The position numbers were made by a program, and so were the translations under genes. From Variovorax sp. V213 (GTDB lineage Bacteria > Pseudomonadota > Gammaproteobacteria > Burkholderiales > Burkholderiaceae_C): a stretch of 64,000 bases of DNA. The stretch is from contig NZ_AP028664.1 in the NCBI RefSeq assembly GCF_041154455.1, forward strand, positions 3,969,001 to 4,033,000, read 5' to 3'. The notes beneath the pieces were generated by a model, which saw only the letters and a program-made list of their open reading frames with translations, had not been told where the DNA came from and made no database searches. Below, piece after piece: positions 48,883 to 57,327 of this stretch (position 1 is its first letter; each line of letters begins with the position of its first letter).

Positions 48883-49596
48883 TCACCGTGAACCGTGGCC
48901 GACGGCCACCACCCAGATGGTTCTGATGAAGATGCCGATGTCCCCGCCGACGGAGAGCGTCTCCACGTAAGTGACATCCAGTGCCACGCGCTTCTTGTAG
49001 CTGAGCTGGTTGCGGCCGCTGACCTGCCACAGGCCGGTGATTCCGGGGCGCACCGCGCAATAGAACGACCAGTCCGCGCCATACAGGCTCTTCTGGTCGA
49101 GCATGCAGGGCCGTGGCCCGACCAGGCTCATGTCGCCCACGAGCACATTCCAGAACTGCGGCAGTTCGTCCAGGCTGGTCTTGCGGATGAACTTGCCGAA
49201 GCGGGTGATGCGCGGGTCGTTCTCGAGCTTCTGATAGTCGTCCCACTGCTGGCGTGCCACGGGATCGTTCCTGAGGTGCTCCTCGAGGATCTGGGCCGAG
49301 TTCGGCAGCATGGAGCGGAACTTGTAGAACTTGAACACCCTCCCGCCTCGCCCGAAGCGCGGCTGCGAATACAAGACCGGTGCGCCGGAACTGATGAATA
49401 CACCGATGGCGATCAGCACGTAGAGCCAACCGAAGGCGCAGAAGAAGAACAGGGACGCGGTGATATCGACTGCCCTTTTTCCGGCACGCAGCATGGCCGG
49501 ATGACGAACCTTGATCCATGCCAGTTCATCCGCAATTCCGCCGCCCGCCTCTTCGCCCAGAGGCGCCATCGACTCCTCGCGAGAGAAATTGGTCAT
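48883..49596 (-). CDS. Undecaprenyl-phosphate sugar-1-phosphate transferase (initiating enzyme)
   Basis: A short-form bacterial sugar transferase of about 237 residues that starts the lipid-linked repeat. It has one membrane region (ASLFFFCAFGWLYVLIAIGVFISS). The catalytic domain carries FYKFRSML, RKTSLDELPQFWNVLVGDMSLVGPRP and RPGITGLWQVSGR. The large N-terminal membrane domain of WcaJ-type proteins is missing, which makes it a monotopic form. The start is uncertain: ATGs at 49617, 49596 and 49569 are all in frame, the last with AGGAG close by. A long AT-rich gap separates it from wzc. Confidence 0.88.
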   Translation of the reverse strand: MTNFSREESMAPLGEEAGGGIADELAWIKVRHPAMLRAGKRAVDITASLFFFCAFGWLYVLIAIGVFISSGAPVLYSQPRFGRGGRVFKFYKFRSMLPNSAQILEEHLRNDPVARQQWDDYQKLENDPRITRFGKFIRKTSLDELPQFWNVLVGDMSLVGPRPCMLDQKSLYGADWSFYCAVRPGITGLWQVSGRNQLSYKKRVALDVTYVETLSVGGDIGIFIRTIWVVAVGHGSR

Positions 49597-49937
49597 ACGT
49601 ACGCCCCGTTTCCACATTTGTAACGAAAGCGGATTTGTAGTTTGAGAACTCTCATTGCAGGAGCACCTTTCGTCTTACAAGCAAGCGCTTGCCCCTTTCG
49701 GGTTCAGTGACACGTGTCGGCTCTATGCCAAGCCCAAAATGGCTTTGCAATATGGAGCCTTGAAGGTTGCAGCGCGGAAATCAGCGCGCTGGCCGAGCGA
49801 TTGAAATATCTAATACAAAAGAATGACGCATTTGGTCGTAGGCCTTTTTTATTAGCATTTAATCGGCAGCACCGAATTAGTGCATCACGAGATAATTATC
49901 ACGATTTCACTGAATTTTCTCAGAAACCGCCTATGGA
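49597..49937. promoter_or_regulatory. AT-rich gap inside the exopolysaccharide operon with two palindromes
   Basis: This roughly 320-340 nt gap between wzc and the sugar transferase gene has no recognisable gene. It is much richer in A and T than its surroundings. It contains two perfect palindromes 16 nt apart, GCAAGCGCTTGC (49681-49692) and GACACGTGTC (49709-49718), about 110 bp or less upstream of the transferase start. The first resembles operators of LacI/GalR-type regulators. A separate promoter for the sugar-assembly genes is likely. Confidence 0.5.
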
Positions 49938-52190
49938 CTAGGTGGTATCCCTGTTGTTTTTATATTTATAATGTGTGTAACGGTAACCGCCGTATTTATA
50001 GCTGCTGCTTCCGGCGTGTCTGCGGGATAAGTCCATAGCATTCAAAATTACGCCATTGGCGGTGCAGCCTGCGTGCGCCAACCTCCTGACGCTCTCGTTC
50101 AATTCGCCGAGTTGGGTCTTTTCCGCCCGCGCGACGAGGAGAAGAGAACCCGCCAGCGGCGCCACCGAAGCGGTATCGGCAGCCACGAGCACCGGCGCGG
50201 TGTCGATAATCACAAGGTCGTAATCCGGCGACAGTTTTTCCAGGATCTGGGTGAAGGAATCGCTCAGCAGCAATTCCGCGGGATTGGGCGGAAGCATCCC
50301 GGTCGTGATGACGTCCAGATTGGGCAGGACCGAGGGGCGAACGGCTTTTTCGTAGCTCAGCGTGCCGGCAATCAATTCCGACAGACCGGACGATCGCGAC
50401 ATGGAGAAAAATTGATTAACCCGGCCCTTGCGCAAATCGGCGTCGATCAAAAGAACCTTTTTTCCTGACGCGGCGGTGATCGCCGCGAAATTCACGGAAA
50501 CAAAAGTTTTCCCGACCCCCGGTGTCGCACCCGAAATGAGCAGGCGATTGTTGGCAGCTTCCAGCATGGCGAACTGCAGCGCGGTCCGCAGGCTGCGCAA
50601 GCTTTCCACCGCGGGGTCCTCGGAATGCTGGAGCGCGAGGATGTGCGTGCCTGGCGCCCTGCTTTCGATGTTCTTGTCGATGGTCCGCTGGGCGGAGCTC
50701 AGTGGAATGCTGCTGTAGACGTTGAGTCCCGTGTGCATTTCGATCTCGCTCGGATTGCGGATGCCGCCGAAGAGCGCGTTCCTGGCAATCGCCGCAGCGG
50801 CACCGGCCATCAGCCCCAGGAGCAGCGCCACGGCGATGATCAGCGGCCGCTTCGGCCACACGGGTTCTTCGGGAACGATGGCTTCGTCGAGCAGGCGCAC
50901 GTTGCCGACCTTGCCTTCCTTGGCCAGCCGCATCTGCAGCGAGCTGTTGAGGAGCGACACGTAGAGGTCGGTGTTGACCTTGATGTCGCGCTGCATCTGC
51001 ACGGTGTTCTGCTGCAGCAGCGGCATTTTCCGGATGCGCGAGTCGACCGAGGCGATTTCGCCCTTCCAGGCCGAGATCTGCGTATCCAGCGTCTGGATGG
51101 CGGGATGCAGGTCGGTGAAGCGTGCAGAGAGTTCGCGACGCTTCTGCTGCGCCTCGAGCAACTTGGACTGCAGGTCGACCGTCTGGGTCAAGGCGTTCTT
51201 GGCCTCGTCGTCCAGGCTGACCGTGCCGTTCTCGTTTCTGTAGCGGTTGTAGAGGTCCTCGGACTGTTCGAGCTGCTTCTTGAACTGGGGCAGAGCCGTG
51301 TCGAGGAAGCCCAGTGTCTTTTCGGCCTCGGCCGCCTTGCGCTCGATGTTCTGGCGCACATAGAGGCGCCCGATTTCGTTGAGTAGCTGCGTCAGCTTTT
51401 CAGGACTCGGGCTCTTCCAGCCCACGTCGAGCACGCCCGACTGCTTGCCTTTCTCGACGACCTTGAGGTTGTCCTGCAGCGTCAGGAGCGTCAGTTGCTT
51501 CGAATAGCGGGCGAGCTGGAACTGCGCGCCGGGCTTGGCACTGATCGAACTCACCAGCAGCCGCAGATTGCCGCTCGGCAGGTTGGCGAGCAACGGAGTT
51601 CCCACCGTGCCCTTGAGCGGGGCCTTGAGCTCGGGGTTGGCAAGCTCGTAGCGGCTGTCCGGCCCCAGGGTCAGCGTGAATGGCTTCGCCTCGAAATCCG
51701 CCGGCACGTCGAACTGGGGAACCATGATCTTCTCGGCCCCGGTGACGTAGCCCGAAAGGCCCATGAAGCCGGGATCCGACAGATCGGTGGCACGCCGTGC
51801 AAGCCAGCTGCCCACGACGGGCGCATAGCGGGGCACGGCGCTGATGTACAGCTTGGTGTTCTCCACCGCCTGGCCGAGGATGGCGCGCGACTTGATGATT
51901 TCGATTTCACCCGCGGCCGGCGTCTTCACGCTCAGCAGCGACGATGCGGCATCGCCCAGGAAGCTGCCTGCCGAATTGCCCGAGTCCTCGACCTGCACGG
52001 CCACGTTGGTTTCGTACATGGGCTTGCCGAAGAAGGCGTAGGCCACGCCCAGCAAAAGCATCACGCCAACCACGACGGCAATGAGCCAGCGGTTGTCGAT
52101 CAGGATGTCCAGGTACTCGACGAGGCTGAACTTGTCGCCCTCCTCTTCCAGCGCTGGCATCGGCAGGGCGGCTTGCTGGGTTGCGTTCAT
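49938..52190 (-). CDS. Wzc-type polysaccharide co-polymerase and tyrosine autokinase
   Basis: A 750-residue inner-membrane protein. The N-terminal Wzz domain begins EYLDILIDNRWLIAVVVGVMLLLG; a coiled-coil periplasmic region follows; a second membrane helix lies near residue 450 (PLIIAVALLLGLMAGAAAA). The cytoplasmic BY-kinase has Walker A GATPGVGKT near residue 557 and Walker A' LLIDADLRKG near residue 580. A tyrosine-rich tail (YKYGGYRYTHYKYK) is the expected autophosphorylation cluster. It sets chain length and export together with Wza. Its start overlaps the stop of the phosphatase gene by four bases. Confidence 0.93.
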   Translation of the reverse strand: MNATQQAALPMPALEEEGDKFSLVEYLDILIDNRWLIAVVVGVMLLLGVAYAFFGKPMYETNVAVQVEDSGNSAGSFLGDAASSLLSVKTPAAGEIEIIKSRAILGQAVENTKLYISAVPRYAPVVGSWLARRATDLSDPGFMGLSGYVTGAEKIMVPQFDVPADFEAKPFTLTLGPDSRYELANPELKAPLKGTVGTPLLANLPSGNLRLLVSSISAKPGAQFQLARYSKQLTLLTLQDNLKVVEKGKQSGVLDVGWKSPSPEKLTQLLNEIGRLYVRQNIERKAAEAEKTLGFLDTALPQFKKQLEQSEDLYNRYRNENGTVSLDDEAKNALTQTVDLQSKLLEAQQKRRELSARFTDLHPAIQTLDTQISAWKGEIASVDSRIRKMPLLQQNTVQMQRDIKVNTDLYVSLLNSSLQMRLAKEGKVGNVRLLDEAIVPEEPVWPKRPLIIAVALLLGLMAGAAAAIARNALFGGIRNPSEIEMHTGLNVYSSIPLSSAQRTIDKNIESRAPGTHILALQHSEDPAVESLRSLRTALQFAMLEAANNRLLISGATPGVGKTFVSVNFAAITAASGKKVLLIDADLRKGRVNQFFSMSRSSGLSELIAGTLSYEKAVRPSVLPNLDVITTGMLPPNPAELLLSDSFTQILEKLSPDYDLVIIDTAPVLVAADTASVAPLAGSLLLVARAEKTQLGELNESVRRLAHAGCTANGVILNAMDLSRRHAGSSSYKYGGYRYTHYKYKNNRDTT

Positions 52191-52642
52191 GTCGGTTGCT
52201 GCTCAGGTTTCGTAATTTTCAGAATGCGGTCGATCCACGTTCCGGCGCCCACATCGATGAGCGACAGGGCATGCGCGAAGGCCGCCTCGTCCTCCTGGTA
52301 GGGATCGGGCACGTCCTGCTTGGCGGCCTCGGCAATGCGAAAGACCTTGCCGCGCACGAAGGGGTAGGTCGACTCGAGGTAGCGGCGCTGGGCCATGTCC
52401 ATGACCAGGATCAGGTCGGCCTGCCGGCACAGCATCTGGCTGACCTGCTGCGCGACGTGGCCCGAGATGTCGATGCCGCGCGCCTGCATGAGCTTCTGCG
52501 CCGTGGCATCGGCGGGCTTGCCCACGAGGGCGCCGGTTCCGGCGGACGCCACCCGGAGGTGCGGCAGGCCCGCGGCCAGGATGCCTTCGGCCATCGGGCT
52601 TCGGCAGATGTTGCCGATGCAGACTGTCAGGATCGATTTCAT
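52187..52642 (-). CDS. Wzb-type low-molecular-weight protein-tyrosine phosphatase
   Basis: A 151-residue phosphatase with the active-site loop VCIGNICRSP at residues 7-16, where Cys is the nucleophile, and the acid Asp in VPDPYQED. It removes phosphate from the tyrosine tail of Wzc and so allows cycling of the export machine. It overlaps the Wza-type gene by four bases at its start and the Wzc-type gene at its end, giving a tightly coupled wza-wzb-wzc set. Confidence 0.93.
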   Translation of the reverse strand: MKSILTVCIGNICRSPMAEGILAAGLPHLRVASAGTGALVGKPADATAQKLMQARGIDISGHVAQQVSQMLCRQADLILVMDMAQRRYLESTYPFVRGKVFRIAEAAKQDVPDPYQEDEAAFAHALSLIDVGAGTWIDRILKITKPEQQPT

Positions 52643-53802
52643 CTGTGGCGGCTCCAGACTTCGTCGCCGGCATTGATGACCTGGGCGGCCGGCAGGATCA
52701 GGCTGGCCAGGCGGTTCCAGGTGACGAGCGGCACGGAATCGATGTAGACCACGTCTCGCGGCTGCAGCGGAAAGCGCTCGGCCAGGGCGAGTGCCGCCGG
52801 ATTCTTGGCGTTCAGGTGAAAGATGGCCGGCAAGCCCCTGCCGTTGTTGCGGATGACGTAGATCTGGCCCGTATGGGCCGAATTCAGGTTGGGGCCGCCT
52901 GCCTCGCCAAGCGCCTCGTTGAGGGTGAGCCGTCCGTTGTGCATGAGCAGCGCCGAGGGCCGCGCGATTTCGCCCATCACGAACACTTTGCTCTCGTCGC
53001 GGTGCCGCACCTGGATCATGTCGCCATTGCGCAGCGGAATGCGGCTGGCGTCGGCCCCCAATTCCTGGAGGTTGGGCAGGTTGATGAGCGTGGTCTTGTC
53101 GCCGCGCGTGAGCGTCACGAACGAGCGGTCCCCGTTGGCGGTGATGCCGCCGGCGCGGCTGATGGCCTCTGCGAGCGTCATCGGCACGTCGGTGAAGATC
53201 TGCAGCCCGGGCGTGCGCACTTCGCCTTCGACGAAAGCGCGCCGGCTTCTGAAGGACTGGATGCGCACCGTCACCTGCGGATCCTTGATGTACGCGGCAA
53301 TGCGGCGCGCGATCAGGTCGGAGGCCTCGATTTCGGTCAGGCCCTGGAGCTTGACGCGGCCGATATAGGGAAAGGTGATCTGCCCGTCCGCACCGACGAT
53401 GAAGCCGGGTGCCACGCTGATGCCGGTCGGGTCGGCCTGCTGCGTGATCACCGCGCCCGCGTTGGGCAGCAGCTCCGGATGGTCGTAGACGATCACGCCC
53501 ACCACGTCGCTGGGTCCGATGGTGTAGACCGGCGCCTCGCCGAAGAGTGACTTCACTTCCGGCGAAACGGAGGCCGGCTGCGCCTCTGCCATTGCACGGA
53601 TGAGCGCGGGCGAAATGGAGGTGATGACTCCGTCCGGCGCGCCATCGGCCGGCAGGTACTGGAACTCCGGCGGCAGGCTCTGGTCTGCCTCATAGGCAGC
53701 CACAGAACTGAAGCCCGGTGCGCAGCCCTGCAGCAATAACGCGCCCATTAGGGCAAAACCCCACCCCATCGGGTACACGAAGCGTGTCAAATTGATCCCC
53801 AT
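52639..53802 (-). CDS. Wza-type outer-membrane polysaccharide export lipoprotein
   Basis: A 387-residue lipoprotein with lipobox LLLQGC (Cys27). The polysaccharide export domain appears as YTIGPSDVVGVIVYDHPEL, followed by SLBB-type repeats (VEGEVRTPGLQIFTDVPMTLAEAISRAGG and VMGEIARPSALLMHNGRLTLNEAL). Wza forms the octameric outer-membrane channel. It is the first gene of the leftward operon. No good ribosome-binding site precedes the ATG at 53802, and an in-frame ATG 11 codons later is possible. Confidence 0.93.
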   Translation of the reverse strand: MGINLTRFVYPMGWGFALMGALLLQGCAPGFSSVAAYEADQSLPPEFQYLPADGAPDGVITSISPALIRAMAEAQPASVSPEVKSLFGEAPVYTIGPSDVVGVIVYDHPELLPNAGAVITQQADPTGISVAPGFIVGADGQITFPYIGRVKLQGLTEIEASDLIARRIAAYIKDPQVTVRIQSFRSRRAFVEGEVRTPGLQIFTDVPMTLAEAISRAGGITANGDRSFVTLTRGDKTTLINLPNLQELGADASRIPLRNGDMIQVRHRDESKVFVMGEIARPSALLMHNGRLTLNEALGEAGGPNLNSAHTGQIYVIRNNGRGLPAIFHLNAKNPAALALAERFPLQPRDVVYIDSVPLVTWNRLASLILPAAQVINAGDEVWSRHR

Positions 53803-54220
53803 TGCACAAATTGGTTTTCGGCAACCGCGATTTCATATGCAAGGCCCGAGCCCAGTCGGTATTTGGGCCGAGCCTTTTTGTCACGGTTCGTCAAAGCAAG
53901 CCTGCGCATGAACGGCAGACGGGCTGAGCCGAATTGTCGCTGCGGCCGCGGCGCCCACTTTCCGTGCAATAGGTGCAAAAAATGTGTCTATTTGCGGATA
54001 AACCCCGAAGTCTTTAGGGTTATCTTAAAAATCAATATCCGAACCCCCTCTTTCATTGGGAGCGAAGGCTTTGATTGCGCAGACGAGGCGATGCCGTGCG
54101 ATTTGAAGATGTGAACTATTAATTGACAGCTCAAATCGGGGAATTGTGGCGCTGAAACTACAAAAGCCGCGCCCGATCGGCTTTGCGAAAAGCTTTGCTC
54201 TTTTGTAAACAGTTGTGTGC
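53803..54220. promoter_or_regulatory. 418-nt region upstream of the exopolysaccharide operon
   Basis: I see no gene here. The region is AT-rich between 53985 and 54220 and should hold the promoter of the wza operon. A 7-bp dyad AAAGCCG/CGGCTTT (54163-54169 with 54178-54184) lies downstream of the PAP2 gene and may end its transcript. The nonamer AATTGACAG at 54121-54129 is the reverse complement of CTGTCAATT at 39890-39898, which lies upstream of the GfcA-like gene. Confidence 0.45.
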
Positions 54221-54865
54221 TCAGACCGGGCCGCGGGCCGGCTCGCGGGCCTGCAGCAGGTCGGCGCGCGTGAACGGACGCTCGATGCCCGCCATCCAGA
54301 CCGCCAGCCTCTCCAGCACGTACTGTGTCGGTGCAGGCCGCCCCACTATCAAAAACAATAGCGGCAATGCCAAGCCCAGCGCGAGCCATCGAGGTGTTCG
54401 CACCCGCAGGTGCCGATGCCACTGCAGTCTCAGAAAGCTTGCGCTCACCAGGGTCCCGAGGGCGGCGCCCGCGACGACTTCGGCCGTCGAGTGAACTTCG
54501 AGCGCCAGTCTCGACACGCCGATGAAGACGGCGCATACCCATCCCGATATTGCGGCAGCCATGCGCACGAATGGTGCGCCGCGCAGCGCCACGAGCCAGA
54601 AAATGACCGGCCAGAGGCTGGTCGCCAATGCGGTATGCCCGCTGAAACCAGTGAAATCAAAGCGGGTGCTGCCAATTCCCCAGCCCATGAAAGCGAGCTT
54701 GGAAAGCATCACGACAAGGCCACAACCGCCAAATAGCAGCACCCAATGCACCGCAGCCGGGCGTGTGCCCCGGACGATTGCGAGCCAGATTGCAACGCCA
54801 AATGCGGCAGGCAACAGGAAACCGCTGTCACCGAATCCGGTGGCAATTAACCAGAAACTATTCAT
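54221..54865 (-). CDS. PAP2-family membrane phosphatase
   Basis: A 214-residue membrane protein of the PAP2/phosphatidic acid phosphatase type. The phosphatase motifs are KLAFMGWGIGSTRF, FSGHTALATS and SRLALEVHSTAEVVAG. The last normally ends in Asp, here Glu. In polysaccharide loci such enzymes recycle undecaprenyl pyrophosphate. It lies upstream of wza on the same strand, so it may contribute to the carrier-lipid cycle of this locus. The substrate is inferred. Confidence 0.8.
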   Translation of the reverse strand: MNSFWLIATGFGDSGFLLPAAFGVAIWLAIVRGTRPAAVHWVLLFGGCGLVVMLSKLAFMGWGIGSTRFDFTGFSGHTALATSLWPVIFWLVALRGAPFVRMAAAISGWVCAVFIGVSRLALEVHSTAEVVAGAALGTLVSASFLRLQWHRHLRVRTPRWLALGLALPLLFLIVGRPAPTQYVLERLAVWMAGIERPFTRADLLQAREPARGPV

Positions 54866-55050
54866 CTATTTGAAAAGGGTTGCGCGCCTTTATTGGTGCG
54901 CCGGCGTCGATTGATCAGGCTCCATTAAAGCAGATCATCGAAGAAAAGAAATCTTTTGCATTACCCGTCAAGGGCATTACGGTTCAAAGTGGCGGATTCC
55001 GCAGGCATACTGGCGGCACTTCAACACCAAGGCCCCGGAGCATATTGATC

Positions 55051-55482
55051 ATGAGCATCTTCAGCGAGTTCAAGGAATTTGCCGTCAAGGGCAACGTGGT
55101 CGATCTCGCAGTAGGCGTGATCATTGGTGCGGCCTTCGGGAAGATCGTCGACTCCCTGGTGACTGACATCATCATGCCGATCGTCGGCCTGGTGTTCGGC
55201 AAGCTCGATTTCTCGAATCTCTACCTGGTGCTGGGCAGCGTGCCGGCCGGCGTGCCGAGCAATCTGGCCGATCTCAAGAAGGCTGGCGTTGCGGTACTCG
55301 CCTATGGCAACTTCATCACCATCGCGGTCAACTTCTTCATCCTGGCCTTCATCATCTTCATGATGGTCAAGCAGATCAACAAGCTGCGCAAACACCAGGC
55401 GGACGCTCCCGCGGCACCGGTGGCGCCGCCTGAGGACATCGCCCTGCTGCGCGAGATCCGCGACAGCCTGAAGCGGCCCTGA
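55051..55482 (+). CDS. mscL: MscL, large-conductance mechanosensitive channel
   Basis: A 143-residue channel protein. The first helix FKEFAVKGNVVDLAVGVIIGAAFGKIV and the second FITIAVNFFILAFIIFMMVKQIN are diagnostic, with the periplasmic loop between them and the C-terminal bundle LLREIRDSL. It opens under membrane tension during osmotic downshock. The ATG at 55051 is preceded by CCGGAG. Convergent with pdxA, with 10 nt between stops. Confidence 0.95.
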   Translation: MSIFSEFKEFAVKGNVVDLAVGVIIGAAFGKIVDSLVTDIIMPIVGLVFGKLDFSNLYLVLGSVPAGVPSNLADLKKAGVAVLAYGNFITIAVNFFILAFIIFMMVKQINKLRKHQADAPAAPVAPPEDIALLREIRDSLKRP

Positions 55483-55492
55483 ACGCCTCTTC

Positions 55493-56557
55493 TCAGCCGC
55501 CCGCCAGCTTTCTGGCCATGCGCAGGGCCTCGACGAGGCTCGACGCATCGGCGCGGCCGGTGCCTGCAATGTCGAACGCGGTGCCGTGATCGGGGCTGGT
55601 GCGCACCAGCGGCAGGCCCAGCGTCACGTTCACCCCCTTTTCCACGCCGAGGTACTTGACCGGGATCAGGCCCTGGTCGTGATACATCGCGATCACCACG
55701 TCGAATTCGCCGCTGCCCGGCACCCCGGCCTTGTCTCGCGCGCGCATGAAGACGGTGTCTGGTGCGTGGGGTCCATCGGCGTCGATGCCCTCGGCGCGCG
55801 CAGCCTCGATGGCCGGCGCAATGATGTCGCGCTCTTCGGAACCGAACAGCCCGCCCTCGCCCGCATGCGGATTGAGGCCGGCCACGCCGATGCGCGGCGC
55901 CCGTCCGAGCACGCGGAGCAAGGCACGGTGGCTGATGCGCAGCGTCTCCAGCACGCTGTCGAAGCTCACCGCGGTGATTGCGTCGCGCAGCGACATATGG
56001 ATGCTCACCAGCACGGTGCGCAATTCGTCGTTGGCCAGCATCATGCGCACCGGCATGCCGTCCACCGCGAGGCCCGCATGCGCGGCGGCCTCGGCCTGCA
56101 GCAGTTCGGTATGGCCGGGATACGGAAAACCCGCCGCAGCCAGCGCCTCCTTGTGAAGCGGCGCGGTCACGATGGCGGCGATCTCGCCCTTCAAGGCGGC
56201 CCGCGCGGCCCAGACCACGCAATGGCCAGCCACGCGGCCGGCTTCGTCGCTGATCCGGCCGGGCACGATGTTTCCGGGTGGCGCCACCACCTGCAGCACG
56301 GGGACGCAGCCCGGCGGCACGGCGGCCGCTTCGGCGATCTGCTCGATTTCGGCCACCGGCCAAGCGGGTCGTCCGGGCAGCGCCAAGGCTTGCGATGCAC
56401 GGCGCATCGTGGCCACGTCGCCCGCCACGAAAGCGCCGCGGGTTGCGTCGGGCGCCTGATGGAAGGCCTTGGCAATGATTTCCGGCCCGATGCCTGCGGG
56501 ATCGCCGAGCGTGATGGCGATGGGGGCGATCGGAGCGTTGAGAGCCTGGCCAGTCAT
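55493..56557 (-). CDS. pdxA: PdxA, 4-hydroxythreonine-4-phosphate dehydrogenase
   Basis: A 354-residue enzyme of pyridoxal phosphate synthesis. The motifs PIAITLGDPAGIGPEII at the N-terminus, AIVTAPLHKEALAAAGFPYPGHTE, GLNPHAGEGGLFGSEE and MYHDQGLIPVKYL contain the metal and substrate residues. Length is in the usual range (330-355). The start overlaps the nif3-like stop by four bases. It supplies the cofactor used by PLP enzymes such as the one at 19053, although no regulatory link is seen. Confidence 0.93.
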   Translation of the reverse strand: MTGQALNAPIAPIAITLGDPAGIGPEIIAKAFHQAPDATRGAFVAGDVATMRRASQALALPGRPAWPVAEIEQIAEAAAVPPGCVPVLQVVAPPGNIVPGRISDEAGRVAGHCVVWAARAALKGEIAAIVTAPLHKEALAAAGFPYPGHTELLQAEAAAHAGLAVDGMPVRMMLANDELRTVLVSIHMSLRDAITAVSFDSVLETLRISHRALLRVLGRAPRIGVAGLNPHAGEGGLFGSEERDIIAPAIEAARAEGIDADGPHAPDTVFMRARDKAGVPGSGEFDVVIAMYHDQGLIPVKYLGVEKGVNVTLGLPLVRTSPDHGTAFDIAGTGRADASSLVEALRMARKLAGG

Positions 56558-57327
56558 GCAGGATTGTCGATGTCGATGAACTCGTGCTTCAGCCCGAGTT
56601 GCGCCGCCACGTGCCCGGCCACCGCCTGCGCACCATAGCGCTCGGTGGCATGGTGCCCGCAGGCCAAGAAGGCGACCCCCATCTCGCGGGCGTAGTGCAC
56701 CTGCGGCTCTGAGATCTCCCCGGTGATGAAGGCATCGGCACCGGCGGCAATGGCGGCCTCGAAGTAGCCTTGGGCACCGCCGGTGCACCACGCTATGTTC
56801 CTGATGGGACGATGCGCCGTGTCCACGAGGGTGACGGGCCGCTTCAGAACCTTTTCCGCGTGGGCGGCCAGCTCCTTGGCACTGGCAAAGCTTTCTCCGT
56901 TGTCGCGCGCGCCAAGAAAGCCGAGTTCCTGGTCGCCGAAGCGCCCGGTCGACCCGGCATGCGCCAGCAACCCGAGTTGGAGCCCGAGCTGCGCGTTGTT
57001 GCCCAGTTCGGGGTGCGCATCGAGCGGCAGGTGATACGCGAACAGGTTGACGTCGTCGCCCAGCAGCAAGCCCAGGCGCTGCTTCATCCAGCCGGTGACG
57101 CAGCCGTCCTGGCCGCGCCAGAACAGGCCATGGTGGACAAAGATGGCGTCGGCCTCGGCATGAATGGCGGCTTCGATCAGCGCGCGGCTCGCGGTAACGC
57201 CGGAGACGATCTTCCGCACCACGGTGCGGCCCTCGACCTGCAGGCCGTTCGGTCCGTAATCCTTGAAGCGCGAGGGCGCAAGAAGCAGGTCGAAGGCATG
57301 CAGCAATTCATGGCGGGTGGTGCTCAT
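56554..57327 (-). CDS. Nif3-like dinuclear metal-centre protein (YbgI family)
   Basis: A 257-residue protein of the Nif3/YbgI family. It shows DYGPNGLQVEG, ADAIFVHHGLFWRG with the metal histidines, AYHLPLDAHPELGNNAQL and the C-terminal FLACGHHATERYG. Its function is not settled; some members are annotated as GTP cyclohydrolase I type 2. It overlaps both neighbours by four bases (pdxA downstream, the MFS gene upstream), so the three are one transcript. Confidence 0.9.
   Translation of the reverse strand: MSTTRHELLHAFDLLLAPSRFKDYGPNGLQVEGRTVVRKIVSGVTASRALIEAAIHAEADAIFVHHGLFWRGQDGCVTGWMKQRLGLLLGDDVNLFAYHLPLDAHPELGNNAQLGLQLGLLAHAGSTGRFGDQELGFLGARDNGESFASAKELAAHAEKVLKRPVTLVDTAHRPIRNIAWCTGGAQGYFEAAIAAGADAFITGEISEPQVHYAREMGVAFLACGHHATERYGAQAVAGHVAAQLGLKHEFIDIDNPA

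Noticed and set aside
49714..49941. A 75-codon GTG-started open frame in the AT-rich gap before the sugar transferase
   Set aside because: It has no ribosome-binding site, no recognised motif, and overlaps the end of wzc on the other strand; I prefer a regulatory reading of the gap.
53863..54114. An 83-codon open frame upstream of wza
   Set aside because: No ribosome-binding site, no motif and Arg/Cys-rich composition; likely chance in the promoter region.
39639..54865. Exopolysaccharide region as an integrated mobile element
   Set aside because: The edges show no integrase, no direct repeats and the nearby tRNA-Thr (35191) is 4 kb away and not duplicated at the other edge.
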